In this document: positions 23,168 to 32,607 of the stretch, one piece after another
Layout of the letters: every line of letters begins with the position of its first letter
Numbering within the stretch: position 1 is the first letter of the stretch
NCBI RefSeq assembly: GCF_905147045.1
Contig: NC_065908.1
Coordinates: 1,364,001-1,428,000, forward strand
DNA: 64,000 nucleotides
DNA from: Nymphalis io
Taxonomy: Eukaryota > Arthropoda > Insecta > Lepidoptera > Nymphalidae
Direction: 5' to 3'
Position numbers and translations under genes: made by a program
The notes under the pieces: generated by a model
The model's database searches: none
Seen by the model: the letters and a program-made list of their open reading frames with translations, nothing else
What the model was told of the DNA's origin: nothing

Positions 23168-26100
23168 TAAATGAAACTTTTGTCAAAGTTTCGTTTCTTA
23201 TTTCTTTTTCCCGTTTTGTTTTTGTTAATCTTTTGTTTCGGCTGCTTTATCCGTTCGCGGGCCGCCTTCTTCAACCTCATCGCCCGCTGGCTCTTCTTCT
23301 TCTCAACCTTGACGTTCTGCCTATGTAAGTCCGCTTGTGTTTTGAGTTTATGAAAACTCCTCATCTTGTGCTGACTCCCTTCTCTTGCCGTCAATCCTGA
23401 ATAATCTTCTGTATTATCCCTGGGTCTTTGCACGAACTTTCCAGCTTCTCGCCTCTGAACATTATTGTGCTCGAATTTTCTCTTCTTCATGTAACTCTCG
23501 TCTGGCGTGTTTTGTTTTCGTTTCTTCCCCCTACGTCTGTCTTTGCTTTGGTCGTTATCTTGTGTCTCTTTCCTTGCTAAGGGATTATTCGCTATAGATT
23601 TTTCTAATCTCTTTTTCCTTGCGTTTAAAGCTGTACGATCCTCTATTGAGAATGAAACTATTGGCCTCTGAAATAATAAAGACAATACTATTAACACACT
23701 AGTCGGTTATTTTGAAAGGATTACTTTCCGCACGTGGTCAACTAAACCCCGCTGTATACAAACTCCGCTGTATGCAAACCCCGCTGTATACAAACCCCGC
23801 TGTATACAAACCCCGCTGTATGCAAATCCCGCTGTATACAAACGCCGCTGTATACAAACCCCGCTGTATGCAAACCCCGCTGTATACAAAATTTAATGAT
23901 CATCAGTTAATTATTTAATGAAAGTAACAAAGAGATAAATGAAATCCCTTTCGAATTTATAATATCAGTTAAAATGCGTTTGTTGTCAGTCGGATCCCGT
24001 TTGTAATTTCAAGATATCCTATAATTCACTCACGTTATTCTTGTCGAAAATATCGGGATTGTTGTTCAGTTTTCGAAGACACGCCAACGCGTCCTCGTGT
24101 CGCATGAACATCACGAAGCCGTATCCTTTGGATCTAAGTATAAACATCGAAGGAAAGTAAAATTACTGCAAATCAGTCCACGAGAATGCGAGAATATTTT
24201 TTTAAAGTTTGGTCCCCGATTTCACGTTCTAGTGAAGTTTTGATTTTATAAAATACTTAAACAATATTACTGAGACATAGCACTGGAAAACGAGGAAGGG
24301 GCTGGATCGGGTCAGGGGCGGGGGACGTGTACTGACGGGTGCTGGCCGTCGCGCTGCAGCGGCGCGCGCAGGTCGCGCATGACGCGCGCCTCGGTGATGG
24401 CGGCGCGCGGGGCGGCGCGCGCGCACGTGCGGCGCAGGCGCGCGTCGTCGCACGCCGCCGGCAGGTTGGACACCACCAGCCGGTAGCGCGACACGAACCT
24501 GCGACCGGCCGGCTACGTGAGCGCGCATACTTTTGTACGAAGGAGATTAAACATTTTTCATTGTCATAATATTTTGGCGTTACGTTGACTGTGCCGTATT
24601 GGGATCTGTTTATTTATTTTCTTGTAATTATTCAGTCCACGACCGGCGAAAATACTTTGTTAGTGATTACCCACCTAAAGCGTAAAATAAATATATAAAC
24701 CGCTAGTAAAAAAATTGATCAAATATATAAGATTATAAATGACCTGTTTAAGTTCTTCAACATCTGTGTCTTACTGCGCTCGAGGGCGAGTCGCTTCGCC
24801 ATGTCCGAGGCGGACACGCCCACTGCCGCCTTCGTGCCCGCCACGACCACTTCGAACAAAACGTTCGAGTATTACACGCTAATAATATGTTAAACGTTGA
24901 AAATTTCAAATGAAGATGAGATCTAAAATTTTTTAAGAAATAAATCTCAGATTTAATTTTAATTCATATTTTGAGAATATAGCTAAAAAAATGAAATAGT
25001 ATTTAATTAGTATAGTATAGTAAAAATATTCAAAAAATAAAATGAAGAGTTTAATCAAGATTATTTTTTATATTTGCCGGGAGAGCAAATGACTGAGAGT
25101 GGAGTACCACCTGATGGTAAGTGGTAGTAGAGTTCAAACGCGACGACGGCCAGTACAGTCGGGAAGAATGTTCTGCACTAGCCGCCGATAGATAAATATA
25201 AATAAATAGATAACATGATTTACGCATTTATAATATAATTTTATTTATTTATCACACCTAAGCAATCAGCAATGACAAAATATTGTCTTCATTCACCAAA
25301 AAGTTTAAACATTTCCACCAACCTCCTTCCTTGACTAAGTACAAGTTCCGGTTGTCCTTGGGTTGCTTCTTGTTCCCCGTGCCGAGGTTGTCCCGTCGCA
25401 GCGCCGGTCTCACCTGCACGGCCTGCCCCTCCAGCCGCAACTCGGACGCATCTAGAGACAGGAAGCGTTCTGCATCCTCTTTGTTCTGGAAGTTGTTTAA
25501 AATTAATATTTTAATTACAATCTAATGAAAAGGGATGTCGAAAGTTCCATACATAAATAATACTCTGTCAAATTCGGTACCAACTGTTTTTTTTAAAATG
25601 CGCAATAAAAGAAATATGTCAACTTAACATTAATTAAAAAAAAAAAGATAATTGTCATGCAATATCATAAATAATCAACAGCAAAAATCGATAATCGATC
25701 GAATATACCAATTATAGTGTCAATATTCGAATCGATAATCAAAATGCGACGTTGCCGCATTCCCCAGTTCTATCTGAATATAATATAACTTTTTTTTATA
25801 GAATAAGAAGGCGGACGAGCATATCGGCCACCTGATGGTAGGTGGTTACCAACGCCCATAGACAACGGCATTGTAAGAAATGTTAACCATCTCTCATGTT
25901 CTCTCTCTGTCATGTTCCTTGTGCCTTTAATTACACCGGCTCACTCACCCTTCAAACCGGAACACAACAATACCAAGTACTGCTGTTTTGCGGTAGAGTA
26001 TCTGAGGAGTGGATGGTACCTACCCAGACGAGTAAACTTACCGTAAATTTAACAAATCCAGAACCTTTTGAATGTTCGGTCAGCTTATCGACACAGATGA

Positions 26101-29100
26101 GGGCGTATTTCACGGGGCCCGTCCTCTCGGCAAAGGTCCGCAGCTCGTCATTGTCCACGCTGAACGGTACGTTCGTAAGAAACACCGTGCAGCCGTCCTC
26201 GGCGTCATTCAGTTTTATCCTGTAACATACGTCGCGATAAATAAATCGATTATAAAATCTTGCAGTGGACAAAACTAAAACTACAAACGGTCGACGAACT
26301 AACTGTACTTATTTATACTAATATTGTAAATGCGATAGTAATTATATAAAAAAATATAATATAATATATATATATTCTTATATATATATATATTGTTCTG
26401 CTGTGAAATTATATGTAGCTAGTCCGCTTAGCGGATACCATTTATATCAAACATAGCTTTTATTTAAATAATTAATATATAATGATATATAGTTTTATCA
26501 TTATCATATCATATCATATCATATCATAGTTTTATCATTTTATGTGAATTTTCGTTTTTTTTTTTTTATTAAATATAAAGGTAGGCTAGTGGCCAACCTG
26601 GCGGTAAATGATCACCGACAGACATTGACATTGTAAGAAATGTTAACCATCGCTTACCAACCTTGGGAACTAAGATGTTATGTCCCTTGTGCCTGGTAAT
26701 TACACTGGCGCACTCACTCTCCAAACTGAAACACAACAATACTATGCATTTCTGTTCAGCGGTAGAATATCTGATGAGTGGGTGGTACCTACCCAGACAG
26801 GCTTGCACAAAGCCCTACCACCAAGTAGTTTTTTTTTGTATTTTTTTTAAGTAAGATAAAAGTTAAACCTTTGAAATTCAGGCTGTGTACTTGTTACACT
26901 TTTATCGTCATCACCACCATCGTCGTCGTCAACCTCTTTATCAACGTCTTCATCGTCCTCTGATTCATCATCTTCATCTTCATTCTCATCATCTTCTTCG
27001 TCTTCTGACTTTACTTCATTATCTGAATCAGATTCATCACCATCCGATTCATCTGTAATAAGTAATCATATGAGCAAAATGACTATATAAATTGTCTTTT
27101 GTATCAAATTATTTGTAATTATTTAGTATATATAATCTCTTTAGACTAAATATTTTGTCTTTGAATTATTGTCTATGTTTAGTACTATAAGCAGAGAGGA
27201 TAATTATTGCACGAAATGGAGAGGAAGGTTAATCATATATTAACAGTTACAATACCACTCGTAACCTAATTGTATATATTACTTGTTGTTAACCCTATGA
27301 CGTATCAAATGCATCACTGAACCGACTAACTTCATTGGACTTTTTTGAAAAGACAATTTAAATACCTTTAATTTCCTGTTTAACGTCTTCAGTTGAAACA
27401 TTCATTGCGTTGTCATCATCGTCACTATCTGACTCCTCCTTCTTAACATTGTCTTGCATTTCGACCTGCTTGTTGACAACATGCTGCATATATTTATCTT
27501 TTGCTATTGCCCAATCCACTGATATCGGTCTACCTAAAAATATGTCATTATTATTAAGCTATACATTTATTGAGACTACAATAGTAATACACTAGGAAAT
27601 ATTTTATAAAGGACTTGTTGTGAGCTCTGTATTATAGATAGAATATCATTTATCACGGGATAATTAAATAATTATATGTTTTAGTTTGTGATATAAATGT
27701 TACAACTAGGATTTTATATTACAATGCACAATTTTTTAATGTATTTTAATAAAGTTGTTAATTTTTTTTAACCTAAAACTATAAATTTGTTCAATTTTAT
27801 TATTAATATATTATTTTATAATAAAATTATATTTGTTAATGGGAAACTAAAGTGTATGGAGGAACAAACAGACCACTGCATCTTTGTATTTAGTATTCAA
27901 ACAAACAAAGCTAGGAAGCATCAAATTTATAGAAAATAAATTAATATTCTCACTTCTCTTCTTCTTCAATACTAACAAAATAAACTTATGCATAATGAAA
28001 TTTTACTGCTCAATTATTTACTTACCCAAAAATGGTTTCATATTTGTTTTCAAAATTGCCTCTGTAGCCATTGGTACATTTTTAAAATGTACAAATGCAC
28101 ACCCAACCAGTTTTCCATCTGGTTTTTTTAATAATTTTACTTCTTGAACTACACCATATGGATCAAAATGCTCTTTCAGAGACTCCTCCGTCGCTTTAAA
28201 AGATATATTACGAACTATCAGACGAGCTCTACGATTAAATCTTGTTTTGTCCTTTTCTTCTTTTGACGTCGGTTTAACTTCTCCGTCTTCATCTTAAATA
28301 AGAAAAAAAAAGATCTTAAATTTCAATTAATGTAGCTGTGATGACTGAATTAATTGACAAAGCATATTTTCTCCGAGGTTAAATACAAATCTATACAGAC
28401 ATCACTGTCTTTTACACATAACTACATGCTTATAATTGACATTATTCTCATCGCACTTGCCTGAGAGATAATAATTTCTTACATAAAAGACCAGTACAAT
28501 TAAATCAATTTCTTCTCTTCAGAAAAGAGGAGGAGGCCTTAGTTCAGCAATGGGGGACTTTAATAGGTGGTTAAAGTGTTCATGTGGAGTATTCACATTA
28601 CTTAATCATATTAAATAGCCCATTCCACTTCCATGGAACCCTTAACTGTACATTGTAATTTATATATCCTATTATTAATTTCTATGATTGGACAAAATTT
28701 TGTCAATTACATACCTTTAATATCTGGTTTAGAGTCATCTTTAGTATTGTTAAATTTCTTTGGACCATTATTCTGTATATCTTCGTTATATTTACGCTGT
28801 GGGACTGCCCAAGAAACATATATAGGCCGACCTTAAAGGAAAATTAAATTATGTAGTTTGCTTATATAACTTAATCAGTTTGCTTGTAATCCATAACCAT
28901 ATATCCTTTTTTATCTCATGTATTTATTTAAAGATTGTTTTACTTCTAAGATATAAAAAAGGGGGATAAATAAAATGCTAAATATATAAAAAAAATATTG
29001 AAATAGGTACCGAGAAAGGCTTTCTTGTTTGTGGCAGCTAGGGCTTTATTGGCCATTGGGACATGAGTGTAGTGTACGAAAGCACATCCGACAAGCCTTC

Positions 29101-29281
29101 CATCGGGCTTCTTTAACAATTTAACCTCTTCTACGGTGCCGTATTGTGAAAAATATTCTCTGACATTTTCATCCGTAGCCTTAAATGATATGTTTCTCAC
29201 TATTAAACGAGCATTTTGGTTAACTCCATCTTTATATTTCGTGTTACTTTCTGAGTCCACATTATTATCATCTTCAGTCAT
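23167..29281 (-). CDS. RBM28: RBM28 / Nop4-type nucleolar RNA-binding protein
   Basis: Eleven exons on the minus strand: 29281-29011, 28831-28715, 28292-28026, 27533-27366, 27052-26869, 26219-26042, 25485-25323, 24849-24744, 24498-24337, 24133-24034, 23667-23167. Every junction is GT-AG and in phase; the total is 2217 nt, 738 residues, close to human RBM28 (759). RRMs: residues about 24-98 (RNP2 LIVRNI, RNP1 LVGCAFVHY), about 152-226 (a near copy of the first), about 345-415 (VFLTNV, SKGSGFVKF) and about 487-575 (LVVSNL, SKGYGFVMF). An Asp/Glu-rich stretch (275-325) precedes RRM3, and a Lys/Arg-rich tail (590-738) looks like a nucleolar signal. Diagnostic RBM28 blocks include RNLYLVKEG, AGTKAAVGVSASDMAKR, LNNNPDIF and RPIVSFSIEDR. 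RBM28 (Nop4p in yeast) acts in 60S subunit and snRNP assembly in the nucleolus. Oddities: both first RRMs resemble human RRM2, and no RRM1 is visible upstream. The donor of exon 9 (GTCAGT) was chosen on phase. Confidence 0.92.
23745..23888. repeat. 16 bp minisatellite, nine units
   Basis: Unit AACCCCGCTGTATACA with A/G and C/T variants, nine tandem copies. It lies in the last intron of RBM28, about 80 bases before the final exon. Confidence 0.92.
25074..25186 (-). mobile_element. LINE 3' end fragment, same family as 3285-4634
   Basis: Matches the 3' untranslated part (GGTAAGTGGTAGTAGAGT, ACGACGGCCAGTACAG); in RBM28 intron 7, sense with the gene. Confidence 0.75.
25790..26031 (-). mobile_element. 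SINE family C next to an RBM28 splice donor
   Basis: Sense-oriented copy truncated at its 5' end and beginning about 10 bases inside intron 6, whose donor is at 26041. Confidence 0.8.
26502..26528. repeat. ATATC microsatellite
   Basis: About five tandem ATATC units in RBM28 intron 5. Confidence 0.8.
26555..26825 (-). mobile_element. SINE family C
   Basis: Minus-strand copy in RBM28 intron 5, ending about 45 bases from the exon 5 donor. Confidence 0.75.
28513..28575 (+). mobile_element. SINE family A, 3' scrap
   Basis: Tail only (GGAGGCCTTAGTTCAGCAAT) in RBM28 intron 2. Confidence 0.5.
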
Positions 29282-29816
29282 TTTTGTAAAATTATTATTG
29301 TACGTTTACGCACACGTTTAACAATGGTTTAAGATTATAACAAAACTTATCGTCATTAAATAATATAATTCATGTAATTTTACAATAATTTTACGATTAT
29401 AGCCTATACTTCACAAAATAAATCTGTTTCGCTTGTATTTTAACTCGCGCGGCTGCACGCGATACGCACATTGTTTTCAATATTTGACATTGACTATAAA
29501 ATAAAATTGACATTTATCGTTGAATGTCAAGATTATAAAAATCGCTATCAAAAAATATATGAAAATTATTAAGTAAAAGGAAATTGCTTTATGTTACTAA
29601 GGTTTAACAGCTATAAAAATATATTTATAATACTTCATCATGCTCCAATAACTCATTAATTGAATTTATAATTTTTGATTATCGATATGATTTTGATTTG
29701 TCGATATTCAATTTAAGCTCTATCCCCCAGCTGATTGTCAAAGTTGACAAATGAAATATTTTTATTTAGATTCGAAGTAAGTTATAAATTCTACTAAATA
29801 ATAACATCTAATTAAA
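29282..29816. promoter_or_regulatory. Bidirectional promoter region between RBM28 and NDUFAF7
   Basis: These 535 bases separate the start codons of two divergent genes and hold no reading frame or recognisable repeat. A TATCGATA octamer at 29680-29687 is the DREF-binding element (DRE) found at many insect housekeeping promoters; a partial one (TCGATA) follows at 29701. A CpG-containing patch lies at about 29446-29466. Shared use by both genes is an inference from the spacing. Confidence 0.55.
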
Positions 29817-32544
29817 ATGAATACACGTTATATATTTCACTCGCTAAGCAGGCCCGTGATTTTGAATATGTGTAAAAGGCATAAAGGATACAAGATTATA
29901 AAGCGTCCGGACCCCAAAACTTTAAAAATGCCTAACCTCAGTGATGCGCCAAGTATAATGGATATAATTAAAGAAAAAGTGCGATTAAATGGGCCGTTGA
30001 CTGTTGCCGAATATATGAACATTGTTATAACAAATCCTACAGAAGGTTATTACATGAAAAAGGATGTTATTGGTGAGACAGGAGATTTTATAACATCACC
30101 GGAAATTAGTCAGCTATTCGGTGAGATTTTAGCGATTTGGTTCTATGCCGAAACTCAGAAAATGTGTCTTGGCAAGCCACTCCAAATTGTTGAACTAGGA
30201 CCTGGAAAGGCTACATTATTGATAGACTTGTTAAGGGTAATTAACTTTCCACTCTCATACATTTTAGATTATTTCAAATTAAAGGATTGTAAGATTTCTC
30301 TTTTCTCTACAATTTCACCTCACCTATCACTCTAAAGTAGTTACTTGTTCAAGAAGGTATATTATAAAAATAGAAGTAGTTTTGTGATCACATTCGCAAA
30401 CCCTATTACCATTTATCCACACAGTTCAAATTAATTTAATAATAGTAAATTATAAATAAACTATAATTTTTAATACCACGGCTACTAATAAAATTAGCAA
30501 TAATTTATTTAATCACATTTGAAATAAAGCCAAAATGAGTTGTGATTAATCATTTTATTGCTATATATCTGTATACCTTTTATCTTATTACCTATTATCT
30601 TTTATACCTTTTGAAAAACTTATTAATTATTATGAAATATTAGAAATAAATGTAGTCTGAAGTCAATTTTTTTATTGTTCGTCTTTAGAATGAGTTTAAA
30701 AAATAATCAAATATATTAACATTTTTTAGGTATTAAATCGTTATGGATACAAAGCAAATGATCTTAGTCTTCATCTTGTAGAGATATCATCAACAATGCA
30801 GCTGTTTCAAGCAAACAGGTTGTGTGCTACTCACAGAGAGACAGACTTAGAGCTACCTCATAATTACGAGGTAAATTCTACTTTGAGCTATATTTTAAAT
30901 GAGTCTCATATATAAGTATCTTATTGAATAAGCAATCTGAACACCAATAAGAAAGATAAAATATGATTTAACAGAGATTTTTATTTTAGATTAACTTTTT
31001 TTATCATTGTTTGTATGTCTATATTATAATTATTGTCTTATAAAAATATTACAGTTGACACAGTATTAAATAAAAATATAGGACCAACTTTTTAATAAAT
31101 ACATTATATAATGTAAAATAAATTTTAATAAATATATTATAAGATTTACAACACAAGTACAACTATGTGAATACGCATTTACATAATGATCATAGGACCC
31201 AATAATATATAATAATAATGTGTAAATTCTAGGGGGAAACAGTGAGTGGCATTAAAGTCTACTGGTACAATGATCTAAAAAAAGTGCCAAACAATTTTTC
31301 CTGGTACATTGCCCATGAATTTTTTGATGTCTTACCCATCCATAAGTTTGAAGTAAGTAAAAATTATTATATACTACAAATCTCAGGAACAAGCCAATTA
31401 TATCAAATTGTTTATGTAAAAAGTAACAGCTATTTAAAATCCTATAAAATTTTAACAAGGAACAATTTTTTTTACAACTTTCAAAAGGTAAATTTAAGCT
31501 CATACTCATTACGCCACGACAATGCAAAGCAGTAAGTAATACTTTAAGCAGATTATTAAAATATTGTCGGAAATATTATATTTATTGAATTTTGAGCTAT
31601 TCTTGAGGCGTTTTTATTCTAATAGTAATTTTATCAATATTAATAGTTAAACAAAGACTATGGTATCAATAAATTTTTAAATAACACAATAAAATTCTAG
31701 TAAATATCTTTTGCGTGTGAATCAAATTTCGGACACAGAAGCCCGACCGTTAATGTTCATCGCATGTACAATGTACTTGAAAATTTACATTCATAAACTT
31801 CTTGCTAAAAAAGGGAGAGGAGGCCTTAGTCCAGCAGTGGGACATTTACAAGCTGTTACTTATAACTTTTTGCGGCATACGGCTTAATTTTAGTAAATGA
31901 CATGTGCAGTGAAATTGATAAAGCATATATATTGGTGTACAACATGAATAAATGCTTACTTGCTGGTAGAGTTACTCATATATGCAAAAATATAGGTACC
32001 ACCCACTCATCATATATTCTACTGCTAAACAGCATTACTTAATATTGTTGTGTTCCGGTTCGAAGGGTGAGTGAGCCAGTATAATTGCAGGCACAATGGA
32101 CATAAAATCTTAGTTCCCAAATTTCTTGGCGCATTGGCGACGCTAAGCTCGGGTAATATTTCTTACAGCGCCAATGTCTATTGACGGTGGTGCCCAATAA
32201 CCCTCAGATGGACCATTTGTAATTTTTCTAATTTATTTAATTATTAAGTAATACTAATTTTGCAGAAAACAGAAAATGGATGGCGGGAAATCCTTATAGA
32301 TCTTGAGAATGAAAAATTGCAGTACAGAATAGCAGCCAATGAAACACAGTCTGTTCGAACGCTGATCAGACCGCCCTTGGACGCTGGAGACAGAATGGAA
32401 CTCGAAATCAGTCCCAGAGCTCTAGGCATCGCCAGACAACTTGCTACTAGAGTAGACCAATATGGAGGTCTTGCATTAATAGCTGACTACGGACACAATG
32501 GAGATAAAGGAGACACTTTTAGGGTATTTTTGTTATAATTTAAA

Positions 32545-32607
<63 letters not shown>

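Noticed and set aside
23171..23597. Plus-strand frames rich in Phe/Leu that look like membrane segments
   Set aside because: They are the antisense of the Lys/Arg-rich last exon of RBM28.
23707..23918. Frames encoding a repeated YTAGFAYSGVC-type peptide
   Set aside because: They come from the 16 bp minisatellite in an RBM28 intron; the repeat is open in several frames by chance.
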